Shown here piece by piece: positions 46,247-56,026 of a DNA stretch of 64,000 nucleotides; positions within the stretch are counted from its first letter, which is position 1; every line of letters starts with the position of its first letter. A model generated the notes under the pieces. That model was not told where the DNA came from and made no database searches. It saw nothing but the letters and a program-made list of their open reading frames with translations. Source of the DNA: Pseudothauera nasutitermitis (GTDB lineage: Bacteria > Pseudomonadota > Gammaproteobacteria > Burkholderiales > Rhodocyclaceae); assembly GCF_004801295.1 (NCBI RefSeq), contig NZ_SSOC01000003.1, positions 124,001-188,000 of the forward strand. Direction: 5' to 3'. The position numbers and the translations under genes are program-made.

Positions 46247-47374
46247 GTGCCCTTCCCATTCACCCGCCGCCGCACCGAGGCGGAGGACCGCCTGGCCGGA
46301 CTGGCGCGCGACAACGCGGCGCTGTCCGAACGTCTCGCCGCGTGCGAGGCCGAACTCGCCGCCGAGCGCGCGCAGCTTGCCGCCTTGCGCAACGAACGCG
46401 CCACCCTGGACGGCGTGTTCCGCAGCCTGGGCAGCTTCGGCGAATCGCTGGCCGGCGTGCGTACGGCCTTTCTCGGCCTGACGGAAACGCTCGGCGCCGG
46501 CAAGCAGTCGGCGGTAGACGCGGCCGAGCTGGCCGACGCCAATCGCGTGGGCTTCGAACGCATCACCGGCAACCTGCGCGGCATGTTCCAGACCATCGAC
46601 GAGGCCTCGCGCAGCATCGACGGCCTGCACCGCCGGGCCAGCGAGATCGACGGCATCGTGCGGCTGATCCGCGAGGTGGCCGACCAGACCAACCTGCTCG
46701 CCCTCAACGCCGCCATCGAGGCCGCGCGCGCGGGCGACGCCGGGCGCGGCTTCGCCGTGGTCGCCGACGAGGTGCGCAAGCTGGCCGAACGCACCGCCAA
46801 GGCCACCGCCGAGATCGGCACCCTGGTCGATGCCATCCAGGGCGAAACCGAGGCCGCGCGCGCCACCATGCAGCACGGCGCGCGCGACGCGGCGAGCCAC
46901 TCGCGCGACAGTGAACAGGCCATGCACAGCATGCAGCGGCTGATCGCGCTGTCCGGCGGCATGGAACACGCGGTGGGCGACGCCTCGCTGCTGGCCAACG
47001 TGGAACTCGCCAACATCGAGGAACTGATGCTGAAACTGGAGGTGTACAAGGTCTTCCTGGGCATCTCCACGCTGCGCCCGGAAGACCTGCCGGACGATTC
47101 GCAATGCCGCCTGGGACGCTGGTATTACGACGGCGAGGGCCGCGAGCGCTTCGCCCGCCTGCCCGGCTATGCCGCGCTCGAGAAGCCGCACCGCGCCGTG
47201 CACGAACACGCCCGGCGCGCGCTCGCGCTGCACGCGGAAGGCCGCAAGGCCGAGGCGCTCGAAGCCCTGGCGGCCATGGAAGCGGCCAACCTGCGGGTCA
47301 TGGAAGGCGTGGCCGCCATGCTCGCCCACGCACTCAGCGAAACGCCCTCCCCGCAACTGCGCATCGCGGCCTGA
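46247..47374 (+). CDS. Soluble methyl-accepting protein with CZB zinc-binding domain
   Basis: A 375-residue cytoplasmic receptor. An N-terminal coiled coil (about 10-50) precedes a short methyl-accepting signalling domain (about 70-245) with [21 protein letters not shown] at its tip, and a C-terminal CZB domain (about 260-355) with Cys in CRLGRWYY and His in HRAVHEHA, a zinc site known in diguanylate-cyclase and chemoreceptor partners. There are no membrane helices. The start is GTG at 46247 after AGGAG. siaA follows by 88 bases on the same strand, so it may report to the same pathway. Confidence 0.88.
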   Translation: MPFPFTRRRTEAEDRLAGLARDNAALSERLAACEAELAAERAQLAALRNERATLDGVFRSLGSFGESLAGVRTAFLGLTETLGAGKQSAVDAAELADANRVGFERITGNLRGMFQTIDEASRSIDGLHRRASEIDGIVRLIREVADQTNLLALNAAIEAARAGDAGRGFAVVADEVRKLAERTAKATAEIGTLVDAIQGETEAARATMQHGARDAASHSRDSEQAMHSMQRLIALSGGMEHAVGDASLLANVELANIEELMLKLEVYKVFLGISTLRPEDLPDDSQCRLGRWYYDGEGRERFARLPGYAALEKPHRAVHEHARRALALHAEGRKAEALEALAAMEAANLRVMEGVAAMLAHALSETPSPQLRIAA

Positions 47375-47462
47375 GCTTTCGAGCGATTTTTCGCAGGATG
47401 GCGGGCATTCGCGAGAATCGCTATGCTCACCGCTTTCTCACATTTCTTGCGAGCGGCGTTCC

Positions 47463-49460
47463 ATGGCGGACTGGGGTCACGGCATCCGGGCAAAATCCAC
47501 GATCGCACTGCTGCTCGCCTGCCTGGTGGCGCTGGTCCCGGCGGTGTTCATCGGCCTGCAGATGGTCGAGCGCATTCGCGACCACTTCGGCGAAGCCTAC
47601 GCGCGCAACTTCACCGAACTGCACGGCGAGCGCATCCTCGGCCCGCTGGCGCGCGAACTGGCGCTCACCCGCCGCCTCGCCAATTCGGTGGCGATGCGCG
47701 AATGGCTGCACGACGAGGACAACGAAGTCCTGCATGCACGCGCCTTCCGCGAGGCCGAGAGTTTCCGCCAGGATTTCCTCGGCCGCAGCTACTCGTTCGT
47801 CAGCAGCCACGGCCTGGCCTACTACTACAACGACGACGCCACGCCCTACAGCGAAGCCCCGCGCTACCTGCTCGACCCGGACAAACCGGACGACGCCTGG
47901 TTCTTTTCCACCATGCGGGCCGAGGCCACGCAGAACCTCAACCCCAACCCGGACCGCTGGCTGCAGAAGATCATGGTCTGGATCAACGTGGTGATCGAGG
48001 ACGGCGGCGAACGCTTGGGCGTGGCCAGCACCGGCGTGGACCTGTCCACCTTCATCCAGTCCTTCGTGCGTACCTCGGAAACCGGCGTGACGCCGATGAT
48101 CATCGACGCCGCCGGCGCCATCCAGGCCCACCCGGACAGCGCACGCATCGCCCTCGGCTCCGGCGCCACCGGCGCGGCGGCCGAGGCCGCCACGCTGAAC
48201 AGCCTGCTGTCCTCCCCGGAAGAGCGCAGCGCGCTGGCCGACGCCATGCAGCGCGCCACCGCCACCCCCGGCCAGGTCCAGGTGTTCGAAGCGGTGCTCG
48301 ACGGCCGCCGCCAGTTGCTCGCGCTGACCTACCTCGACGCGCTGCGCTGGTACATGGTCACCGCGGTGGATCTGAACACCGCGCAGATCATCGAGGGCGG
48401 CTGGCTGAAGGCCGCGCTGGGTGCGCTGGTGGCCGTGGCGGTCCTGCTGCTCGGCGCCTTCACCTTCGCGGTCGACCGCCTGCTGCTGCGTCCGCTGCAC
48501 GGCCTGCACCAGTCCGCCACCGCGCTCGCCGAAGGGCACTACGACGTCACCCTGCCGCCGCCGGGGCGCGACGAACTGGGCGACCTCAACCGCGCCTTCG
48601 AGCGCATGGCCAAACAGATCAAGACGCACACCGAGGAACTGGAAGAAAAGGTGCGCACGCGTACCCAGGCGCTCAGCGAAACCAACGCGGCGATGGCCGA
48701 GGCGCAGAAGAAGATCGGCGACTCCATCCAGTACGCCAGCCTGATCCAGCGTGCCCTGCTGCCCGACAACCAGCTCACCGGCCAGCTCGGCGAACACCAC
48801 TTCGTGCTGTGGCGCCCGCGCGACGTGGTGGGCGGGGACTTCTACCTGTTCCGCGCGGACGGCGAGCAATACCTTGCCGGCGTGGTCGACTGCGCCGGCC
48901 ATGGCGTGCCCGGCGCGCTGATGACCATGCTGGCGCGCGCCGCGCTGGACGACGCGATGAGCCGCCACGGCCTCGACGCCCCGGCCGCCGTGCTCACCCA
49001 GGCCGACACCACGCTGCGCGGCATGCTCGACCAGTCCGCCCTGCCGCGCGCCATCGCCACCAACATGGATGCCGGCCTGGTCAGCGTGGACCGCACCAAG
49101 GGCCGCCTGCGCTTCGCCGGCGCCAAGATCTCGCTGTACTGGAGCGACGGCAAGGAAATCGGCGAACTGCCCGGCGCGCGCCGCGCGCTGTGCGACCGCC
49201 GCGTGGGCAGCTACCATCAGGAAGAAATGAGCCTGGTGCCGGAAGCCACCTACTACCTGGTCACCGACGGTTTCCTCGACCAGGCCGGCGGCGAACTCGG
49301 CTTCGGCTTCGGCAACAGCCGCCTGAAGAACCTGCTGCTCGAACACGCACGCCTGCCCATGGACGAACAGGCCGCCGCGCTGGACGATGCGCTGGAGCGC
49401 TATCGCGGGGCCCACCCGCAGCGCGACGACATCACCATCCTCTCCTTCCGCATCCACTGA
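47463..49460 (+). CDS. siaA: SiaA-like PP2C-type phosphatase with extracytoplasmic sensor
   Basis: A 665-residue membrane phosphatase that dephosphorylates SiaC and thereby turns on SiaD. Helix one (about 14-33), a large periplasmic sensor domain (about 35-310), helix two (about 315-337), HAMP (about 338-390), a coiled coil (about 390-418) and a SpoIIE/PP2C catalytic domain (about 420-665) with GGDFYLF, DCAGHGVPGALMTML and VTDGFLDQ holding the metal ligands. In Pseudomonas the operon controls aggregation, surfactant response and biofilms. Order siaA-siaB-siaC-siaD is conserved here. ATG at 47463. Confidence 0.93.
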   Translation: MADWGHGIRAKSTIALLLACLVALVPAVFIGLQMVERIRDHFGEAYARNFTELHGERILGPLARELALTRRLANSVAMREWLHDEDNEVLHARAFREAESFRQDFLGRSYSFVSSHGLAYYYNDDATPYSEAPRYLLDPDKPDDAWFFSTMRAEATQNLNPNPDRWLQKIMVWINVVIEDGGERLGVASTGVDLSTFIQSFVRTSETGVTPMIIDAAGAIQAHPDSARIALGSGATGAAAEAATLNSLLSSPEERSALADAMQRATATPGQVQVFEAVLDGRRQLLALTYLDALRWYMVTAVDLNTAQIIEGGWLKAALGALVAVAVLLLGAFTFAVDRLLLRPLHGLHQSATALAEGHYDVTLPPPGRDELGDLNRAFERMAKQIKTHTEELEEKVRTRTQALSETNAAMAEAQKKIGDSIQYASLIQRALLPDNQLTGQLGEHHFVLWRPRDVVGGDFYLFRADGEQYLAGVVDCAGHGVPGALMTMLARAALDDAMSRHGLDAPAAVLTQADTTLRGMLDQSALPRAIATNMDAGLVSVDRTKGRLRFAGAKISLYWSDGKEIGELPGARRALCDRRVGSYHQEEMSLVPEATYYLVTDGFLDQAGGELGFGFGNSRLKNLLLEHARLPMDEQAAALDDALERYRGAHPQRDDITILSFRIH

Positions 49461-49478
49461 CCCGCAACGGACCCCCGC

Positions 49479-50021
49479 ATGGACGACATCGATTTCTTCG
49501 GGCTGCGCGAACTGTTCACCCGCAACCGCATCCTGTTGTGCTTCAACGGGCCGATCTCGCGCAGCCTGATCGAGGAGATCGGCAACGCGCTGAAGAACTA
49601 CCTGCACGCCGACAATGCCCAGCCCTCGGCGGCCATGGACGTGTTCGGCGCCTACATCGAGATGACCCAGAACATCCGCCACTACGCGCTGCGCCAGGGC
49701 TACGGCGAGGCCGAAAGCTCGGCCACCATCCTGGTCGCACGCGACGACGGCGGCGCCTACGTGGTGCAGGCCGGCAACGTGGTGGAAACCGCCGACGGCG
49801 AGCAGCTCACGGCCCGCGTGGGGCAGTTGGCCGGGCTGGACAAGGCTGCCCTCAAGGCCGCCTACAAGGAACAGCTGCGCCGCCCGCGCGACGAGGCCGC
49901 CAGTTCCGGCGCCGGCCTCGGGCTCATCGACATCGCGCGCAAGTCTTCCCGCCCGCTCGCCGCACGGCTCATGCCGATGCCGGACGGCAAGGCGTTCTTC
50001 AGCCTGCAGGCCGTCATCTGA
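49479..50021 (+). CDS. siaB: SiaB-family protein kinase
   Basis: A 180-residue kinase of the histidine-kinase-like ATPase fold that phosphorylates SiaC on a Thr or Ser. Conserved stretches are NGPISRSLIEEIGNALKNYL (about 23-42), EMTQNIRHYA (about 61-70, the ATPase N-box) and SSGAGLGLIDIARKS (about 146-160, the G-box). It starts 18 bases after siaA. With SiaA as phosphatase it sets the phosphorylation level of SiaC. Confidence 0.92.
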   Translation: MDDIDFFGLRELFTRNRILLCFNGPISRSLIEEIGNALKNYLHADNAQPSAAMDVFGAYIEMTQNIRHYALRQGYGEAESSATILVARDDGGAYVVQAGNVVETADGEQLTARVGQLAGLDKAALKAAYKEQLRRPRDEAASSGAGLGLIDIARKSSRPLAARLMPMPDGKAFFSLQAVI

Positions 50022-50049
50022 CGATCCATGACGAAGTACAATTCCGACC

Positions 50050-50433
50050 ATGACCACGAGTTTCAATATCCCGCCCAGCCAGTCCACCCCGGCCATCTCG
50101 GCCGATTGGGACGCTGGCGTACTGGCCATTTCCGGAGACTCCTACCCGGAAAACTCCTTCGACTTCTTCACCGCCACCATCGAATGGATCGAGTCCTTCC
50201 TGGCCGCCTCAGGTAATCGCGCGCTGCGCCTCGATCTCAGCCTGGTGTATATGAACACCAGTTCGGTCAAGGCCATGATGGACATCTTCGACCTGCTCGA
50301 AGAGGCCCACGCCAAGGGGCGCGCCGTCTCCGTCGACTGGTACTACGATCCGCGCAACGAGCGCGTCGAAATACTCGCCGAAGAGTTCCGCGAAGACTGC
50401 AGCTTCCCGTTCAACATCACCGCGCGGAACTGA
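50050..50433 (+). CDS. siaC: SiaC regulatory protein (DUF1987)
   Basis: A 127-residue protein of the SiaC family. Unphosphorylated SiaC binds and activates SiaD; SiaB phosphorylates it and SiaA removes the phosphate. GDSYPENSFDFF (about 29-40) is the family start, and YMNTSSVKAMMD contains Thr70, which lines up with the regulated threonine (Thr68) of Pseudomonas. The ATG is 28 bases after siaB. It is three bases ahead of siaD. Confidence 0.93.
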   Translation: MTTSFNIPPSQSTPAISADWDAGVLAISGDSYPENSFDFFTATIEWIESFLAASGNRALRLDLSLVYMNTSSVKAMMDIFDLLEEAHAKGRAVSVDWYYDPRNERVEILAEEFREDCSFPFNITARN

Positions 50434-50436
50434 GCG

Positions 50437-51246
50437 ATGAACGCGGAGCGCCAGCAGGCACGCGAGGAAGACGCTCTCCTGCGTGAACTCGACACCCTGC
50501 TGGCCGACCCCGCGCACGCCGCCGATCCGCTGCGCGCACCGCTCGCCGAGCTGCTCGCCCTGTACCGCCAGCAGCACGAGCGCATCGAACGCCTGGTACG
50601 CATCTCCGACGGCTACCACGGCATGAGCCGGCTGCATTCCGACAGCCTGGCCGACAAGTTCGACCGCCAGGTGCGCCGCCTGGAAAAGCTCGCGCGCATC
50701 TCCGACATGTACCAGAGCAACCTGCGCGAACTCACCGAGGCCCTGCGCGAAGCCTCGTTCAAGGACCCGCTCACCGAACTGGGCAACCGGCGCTACCTCA
50801 TGGAGCGCCTCAGGGAAGAATACGAACGCTCGCGCCGCAAGGAACTGCCGCTGTGCGTGGCCATCCTCGACGTGGATCACTTCAAGCGCATCAACGACGC
50901 CCACGGCCACGACGTCGGCGACGAGGCGCTGCGCCGCGTCGCCGACGCCCTGCGCCACGCGATCCGCCAGTACGACACCGTCGGGCGCTGGGGCGGCGAG
51001 GAATTCCTCATCCTGTTCCCGGAAACCCGCATCGACGAAGCCCTGCACACCGCCGAACGGGTCCGCACGGCCATCGGCGCCATCCACATCGAATCGCCCG
51101 ACGGCGGCACCACCTTCCCGCTTTCCGCCAGCCTGGGCATCACCGAGCGCCAGCCCGACGAGGCTGTGCTGCTCGCCGTCACCCGCGCCGACAACGCCCT
51201 GCTGGCCGCCAAGCGCGCCGGACGCGACCGCAGCGTGGTGCTCTGA
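50437..51246 (+). CDS. siaD: SiaD diguanylate cyclase
   Basis: A 269-residue soluble diguanylate cyclase. The N-terminal helical stalk (about 5-105) is the SiaC-binding region, and the GGDEF domain (about 110-265) has an active GGEEF site near residues 187-191 and an RxxD I-site (RQYD) five residues before it. Dimerisation is stabilised by SiaC in Pseudomonas. Three bases separate it from siaC, and it ends the four-gene module. Confidence 0.94.
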   Translation: MNAERQQAREEDALLRELDTLLADPAHAADPLRAPLAELLALYRQQHERIERLVRISDGYHGMSRLHSDSLADKFDRQVRRLEKLARISDMYQSNLRELTEALREASFKDPLTELGNRRYLMERLREEYERSRRKELPLCVAILDVDHFKRINDAHGHDVGDEALRRVADALRHAIRQYDTVGRWGGEEFLILFPETRIDEALHTAERVRTAIGAIHIESPDGGTTFPLSASLGITERQPDEAVLLAVTRADNALLAAKRAGRDRSVVL

Positions 51247-51320
51247 GGCGGATGCCGCCATGCCCTTCCGATGCGGGTAGAATGCCCGCGATGCAGGATC
51301 AACCTTCTGGGAGAACGGCC

Positions 51321-51932
51321 ATGGAAGACCAAACCTCGACCCCCGAACCGAGCCCCACCCAAGCCCCCACCCCGCCGCGCGACCACTCGCCGCTGGCCCG
51401 CCTGCAGGAGATCAAGCTGCCGCTGTGGGCCGGCCTGGCGCTGCTGGTGCTGGTACTGCTGGTGTTCGCCTGGAAGAGCTTCGCGGTGGCCGCCGTCGAG
51501 CGCAACCTGGCAAACGAACGCCAGGCCGTCGCCGAGGAGCGCGCCGCCATCCAGAACGAAACCGCGGAGGCCCTGCTGCGCGCCAGCGACGCCGACCACG
51601 CGCTGTTCGGCACCGCGCTGGCCTGGGCGGTGCGCGGCGAGATGATCCGCAACAACCTCGATCAGATCGACCAGTACTTCAACGAACTGGTGCGCGCCGG
51701 ACGCATCCAGCTGGTCGTGCTGGCCAACCAGGACGGCAAGATCCTCGTCTCCAGCGACCGTGCCCTGATCGACGCGCCGCTGCCCGCCAGCCTGCCCGCC
51801 GAACTGCTGCAGGTTCCCGACGTCACCGTGCAGCCCGCCGCCAATGCCGACGAACGGCGCATCGCCATTCCCATCCAGGGCCTCAACACCCGCCTCGGCA
51901 CCGTCCTGCTGACCTACCGGCACAACGGCTGA
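51321..51932 (+). CDS. Membrane protein with a short periplasmic sensor-like domain
   Basis: A 203-residue protein with a Pro/Thr-rich cytoplasmic start, one helix (about 38-58), a coiled coil (about 65-95) and a C-terminal domain (about 100-200) whose text (GRIQLVVLANQDGKILVSSD, then a strand-rich tail) recalls a small Cache/PAS-like periplasmic sensor. There is no output domain. GGGAG is ahead of the ATG. It is 74 bases after siaD with a terminator behind it; a link to SiaA is possible but not shown. Confidence 0.65.
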   Translation: MEDQTSTPEPSPTQAPTPPRDHSPLARLQEIKLPLWAGLALLVLVLLVFAWKSFAVAAVERNLANERQAVAEERAAIQNETAEALLRASDADHALFGTALAWAVRGEMIRNNLDQIDQYFNELVRAGRIQLVVLANQDGKILVSSDRALIDAPLPASLPAELLQVPDVTVQPAANADERRIAIPIQGLNTRLGTVLLTYRHNG

Positions 51933-51952
51933 CCGCCCACACCCGCCACGCC

Positions 51953-51981
51953 ACGGCCGCCCACGGGCGGCCGTTTGTTTT
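51953..51981 (+). terminator. Terminator after the sia region
   Basis: ACGGCCGCC pairs with GGCGGCCGT around a CACG loop, followed by TTGTTTT. It closes the siaABCD region. Confidence 0.85.
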
Positions 51982-52055
51982 GCAAGAAAATTCGGCCAAA
52001 TGCATCGGCGGCTGCAATGTAGCGGTAACATTCGCCTCCCCAGGCCGAATCTCCG

Positions 52056-53921
52056 ATGCCCATGCTCCACCAGCCGCGTGCCTTCCTGCTCGATCGTCTG
52101 CTGTGGCCGGCAATCATCGTCGCCACGCAGTACTTCGCCCTGCAAGCGCTCGCCGTCCATCTGTTCGGCGTCGAGCTGGACCGCGCCGTGCCCGCCGTCG
52201 ACCTCGGCCTGCACATCCTGCTCGCCGTCGCGCTGCGCGGCCTGGTGCGCAGCCAGCTTGCGCTGGCCCTGCTGCTGCTCCCGCTGATGCTGCTGATGCA
52301 TCTGGGCAACGCCTTCAAGATCGCCGTGCTCGGCGCGCCCATCCTGCCCGACGACCTGGCCGCCCTGCCCGCTCTGCTGCGCATTCTCGACGGCGGCTGG
52401 CTGTGGCTGGCCGTTGCCCTCGGCCTCGGCACCCTGGCCGCACTTGCCTTCACACTGCGTTTCGAACGCCGTCCGATGGCCGGCGCGCTGGCCCTGCTCG
52501 CCCTGCCCGCGTTGCTTCTCGTCCTCGCCCCCGGCCACGTGGCCAGCCTGATGGACGGCTACTTCGGCCACAGCGTGTGGAACCAGCCGGGCAACTATCG
52601 CGAACGCGGACCGCTGGCCTACTGGCTGCAGGAAGGCGCCCGCCACCTCGCCCGCCAGGAAGGTCCGCCCGATGCCGAAACCGTGTACGCCGCCCACCGT
52701 CTCCTCGCGCCCGACCCGCTGCTGCCCGCCAGCGCCAGCGGCGGCGAAGCGCGCGCGACTCCCACGGCAGACGGCCGCCCTGGACGCAACGTGCACATGA
52801 TCGTGCTCGAATCCTTCTGGGATCCCTCGCAACTGAAGGGCGTGCGCTGGTCGCAGGATCCGTTCGCGCGCGACTTCCGCCGCCTGTGGAAGTCCGCCGG
52901 CAACAGCCGCGCACTCGCCCCGGTGTTCGGCGGCTACACCGCCAACTCCGAATTCGAGGCACTGTGCGGCCTGCCGGTGGTGCACGACGAGGTGATCTTC
53001 GAAACCCGCCTGCGCAACCCGGTGCCCTGCCTGCCGGCCACGCTGCGCGCGGCCGGCTACGCCACCATGGCCTCGCATCCCAACGTGCCGGCCTTCTGGA
53101 ACCGCCACAACGCCTACCCGCGCATGGGTTTCGATCTGTTCCTCGCGCAGAGCGACTTTGTGCTGGACGACATGAACGACGAATACCTGGGCGACGCCTC
53201 GCTGTACCGCCAGGTGCTCGAACGCCTGGATCCGCTGCTGGAAAGCGGCGTGCCGGTATTCAACTACGTGCTGACCTTCTTCGGCCACCTCGACTACCCG
53301 CTCAACGAAAACCGCCCGCCGGTGATCTCCGCGCCCGACGCCGACGAGCGCCTGCTGGCCTACGCCAACACCGTGCATTACAAGACGCGCGAACTGATGG
53401 ACTTCCTCAAGCAGTTGCGCGCGCGCGATCCGCAGGCGCTGATCGTGGTGTTCGGCGACCACCTGCCCTTCCTCGGGCCGAACTACGCCGCCTACGCAGA
53501 CGCCGGACTGCTGGCGCCCGAGCGCGGCGAATTCACCGACACCATGTTCGTCGACATGGTCGCCACCCCGTTGCTGGTCTTCGACGGCGGCCCGCGCCCG
53601 CTCGCCCTCGGCGACCTGCCGCTGTACCAGTTGCCGGGGCGCATCGTCGCGGCGCTCGGCCTGTCCGCCGAAACGCCCTTCGCGCTCACCGCCACCCCGC
53701 CGGGGCTGGCCATCCGCCCGCTGCCCGGCCTGCACGTGGTGCGCGACGCGGATGGCAACACGGTGGCCTGCCGGGGCGACGAAGACACCGCGCCGGAGCA
53801 CGCCGAACTCTGCCAGGGCACCGCCGCCTGGCTGGCCCAGGTGGGCACCATCAAGGCCGATCTGCTGTTCGGCCACCAGTACGTGCTGAGTGCCCCCCGC
53901 GACGACGATCCGCGCATCTGA
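52056..53921 (+). CDS. LTA synthase-like sulfatase-family membrane protein
   Basis: A 621-residue inner-membrane protein with four to five helices (about 12-175) and a periplasmic alkaline-phosphatase-fold domain (about 235-530). The metal site is visible: Glu in IVLESFWD near 252, Thr nucleophile in GGYTANSEFEALCG near 298, and Asp-His in FGDHLPF near 470. The family includes lipoteichoic acid synthase and phosphoethanolamine or phosphoglycerol transferases that modify surface glycans. In a Gram-negative, glycan or lipid modification is more likely than LTA synthesis. The adjacent symporter gene runs convergently. Confidence 0.85.
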   Translation: MPMLHQPRAFLLDRLLWPAIIVATQYFALQALAVHLFGVELDRAVPAVDLGLHILLAVALRGLVRSQLALALLLLPLMLLMHLGNAFKIAVLGAPILPDDLAALPALLRILDGGWLWLAVALGLGTLAALAFTLRFERRPMAGALALLALPALLLVLAPGHVASLMDGYFGHSVWNQPGNYRERGPLAYWLQEGARHLARQEGPPDAETVYAAHRLLAPDPLLPASASGGEARATPTADGRPGRNVHMIVLESFWDPSQLKGVRWSQDPFARDFRRLWKSAGNSRALAPVFGGYTANSEFEALCGLPVVHDEVIFETRLRNPVPCLPATLRAAGYATMASHPNVPAFWNRHNAYPRMGFDLFLAQSDFVLDDMNDEYLGDASLYRQVLERLDPLLESGVPVFNYVLTFFGHLDYPLNENRPPVISAPDADERLLAYANTVHYKTRELMDFLKQLRARDPQALIVVFGDHLPFLGPNYAAYADAGLLAPERGEFTDTMFVDMVATPLLVFDGGPRPLALGDLPLYQLPGRIVAALGLSAETPFALTATPPGLAIRPLPGLHVVRDADGNTVACRGDEDTAPEHAELCQGTAAWLAQVGTIKADLLFGHQYVLSAPRDDDPRI

Positions 53922-53955
53922 GATGCCCTGCCTAAGGGCGCGAGACTGCAGCGAT

Positions 53956-55998
53956 TCAGCGCGGATCGCCTCCGGCCGGCAACTGCGGATAGCGCACGAA
54001 ATCCACCAGGTCCTGGATCTCGCGCGGCGGCGGCCGGGTGCACAGGCTGACTGCCACGATGGTGGCGAAGCCCAGCGGCACGCCGAAGGCACCGGCGGCG
54101 ATCGGGTTGATGCCGAACCAGGCGTTGTCCATCGACCCGCCGAAGAAGGCGTGGGTGCTGGCCAGGTAGTACAGCGTGACGCCCAGGCCGGCCAGCATGC
54201 CGGCGATGGCGCCGGGCCGGTTGGCGCGCTTCCAGAAGATGCCCAGCACCAGCGCCGGGAAGAAGGCCGCGGCGGCGATCGAGAAGGCCATGCCGACCAT
54301 GAACAGGATGTGGTCGGGGCGCAGCGAGGCCACCCAGGCCGCCACCACCGCCACCACCAGCAGTTGCGACTTGGAGATCATCAGCCGGCGGTGTGTGGAC
54401 GCCTTGGGGTTGATGACCTTGTAGTAGAAGTCGTGGGACAGCGCGTTGGAGATGGTCAGCAGCAGGCCGTCGGCGGTGGACAGCGCGGCAGCCAGCCCGC
54501 CGGCGGCCACCAGCCCGGCCACCACGTAGGGCAGGCCGGCGATTTCCGGGGTGGCCAGCATGATCACGTCGGTGTCGATGGACAGTTCCGCCAGTTGCAG
54601 CACGCCGTCGCCGTTGAGGTCCTCGATCTTCACCAGCCCGACCTTGCCCCACGAGGCCACCCAGGCGGGCAGTTCGGTGAGGCTGGAGCCCACCAGGTTG
54701 CTGTACACCTCCCACTTGGCGAACACCGCGTAGGCCGGCGCGGTGATGTACAGCAGCATGATGAAGAACAGGCTCCAGAACGCCGAATTGCGCGCCTCCA
54801 CCACGCTGGGCGTGGTGTAGTAGCGCATCAGGATGTGCGGCAGCGCGGCGGTGCCGACCATCAGCACGAACACCAGGGCAATGAAGTTGTTGCGCGCCAC
54901 GGCGGACGCCTCGGGCGAGTTGCCCGGATGCGCCTCCGCGTGGCGCGGCGGCGGGCGCGCGCGCTCCAGCGCGTGCTGGCGCTCCTTTTCCCAGCGCGCG
55001 CGCGCTTCTTCCACGGTGCGCGGCAGATCGCGCAGCGTGCGTTCGAGCAGGGCGATCTCGCGCGCCGGCGCGTTGTTCAGGCGCAGCGCGTTGAGCCGTT
55101 CGATCAACGCCGCGCGCTCGGCCTCCAGCGACACCGGCAGCTGTTCGATCTTGTGCGCATATTCCTCCGCCCGCTGGCGGTACTGGTGGCGCACACCGAT
55201 TTCCGCCGGGTCGGTCAGCAGTTCGGACTCGCGCTCGCCGATCTGGCTGAGCACCGAACCGTACACCGCCGGCGGCACCGGGACGCCGGTGACCTTGTAG
55301 GACAGGATCACCACCGGCACCAGGTAGGCGATGATGAGAATCACGTACTGCGCCACCTGGGTCCAGGTCACCGCGCGCATGCCGCCCATGAAGGAGCACA
55401 CCAGGATGCCCGCCAGGCCGATGAACAGGCCGATCTCGAATTCCACGCTGACGAAGCGGCTGGTCACCAGGCCCACGCCGTAGATCTGCGCCACCAGGTA
55501 GACGAAGCTGGCCAGCACGGCGGCGAACAGGCCGACCACGCGGGCAAAGTTGCCCTGGTAGCGCTCACCGAGAAAATCGGGAATGGTGTATTGGCCGAAC
55601 TTGCGCAGGTAGGGCGCGAGCAGCAGCGCCACCAGCACGAAGCCGCCGGTCCACCCGGTGACGAAGGCCAGCCCCTCGAAGCCGGAGAAATACAGCATGC
55701 CGGCCAGCCCGATGAAGGTGGCCGCGCTCATCCAGTCGGCGGCGGTGGCCATGCCGTTGAACAGCGCGGGCACGCGGCGCCCGGCCACGTAGTATTCGGT
55801 GACGTCCGAGGTGCGGCTCATCACCCCGATGCCGGCGTAGATGGCGATGGTGGCGAACAGGAAGACGTGGCCGATGGCGGCCTGCGACATGCCCAAGAAT
55901 TCGCCGATGGCGAGCAGCAGCACGAAGGCGATGAAGCTGCCGGTGTACCAGCTGTAGTAGCGGCGCAGCTGCCGGTTGAAGCGGTCTCCGGCGCTCAT
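53956..55998 (-). CDS. Large Na+/solute symporter (VC_2705 subfamily) with coiled-coil insert and EF-hand-like loop
   Basis: A 680-residue SSS-family transporter, probably for acetate or another short acid. About 13 helices are split by a hydrophilic insert (about 245-370) that is strongly helical and charged. A loop near residues 456-468 reads DLNGDGVLQLAEL, a canonical EF-hand calcium site. The core has GMATAADWMSAATFIGLAG, typical of ActP-like carriers. Both additions are longer than in ActP. Its ATG is 28 bases after the exonuclease-fusion gene, so it belongs to the same operon as the sensor genes and perhaps responds to them. Confidence 0.88.
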   Translation of the reverse strand: MSAGDRFNRQLRRYYSWYTGSFIAFVLLLAIGEFLGMSQAAIGHVFLFATIAIYAGIGVMSRTSDVTEYYVAGRRVPALFNGMATAADWMSAATFIGLAGMLYFSGFEGLAFVTGWTGGFVLVALLLAPYLRKFGQYTIPDFLGERYQGNFARVVGLFAAVLASFVYLVAQIYGVGLVTSRFVSVEFEIGLFIGLAGILVCSFMGGMRAVTWTQVAQYVILIIAYLVPVVILSYKVTGVPVPPAVYGSVLSQIGERESELLTDPAEIGVRHQYRQRAEEYAHKIEQLPVSLEAERAALIERLNALRLNNAPAREIALLERTLRDLPRTVEEARARWEKERQHALERARPPPRHAEAHPGNSPEASAVARNNFIALVFVLMVGTAALPHILMRYYTTPSVVEARNSAFWSLFFIMLLYITAPAYAVFAKWEVYSNLVGSSLTELPAWVASWGKVGLVKIEDLNGDGVLQLAELSIDTDVIMLATPEIAGLPYVVAGLVAAGGLAAALSTADGLLLTISNALSHDFYYKVINPKASTHRRLMISKSQLLVVAVVAAWVASLRPDHILFMVGMAFSIAAAAFFPALVLGIFWKRANRPGAIAGMLAGLGVTLYYLASTHAFFGGSMDNAWFGINPIAAGAFGVPLGFATIVAVSLCTRPPPREIQDLVDFVRYPQLPAGGDPR

Positions 55999-56026
55999 CG
56001 GGCCCGGACGTGGCGAACTGCGCGCA

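Noticed and set aside
50877-54092. A 1071-codon open frame on the minus strand across siaD, the sensor-like gene and the LTA-synthase-like gene
   Set aside because: It crosses several well-supported plus-strand genes and their terminator and has shadow-type composition.
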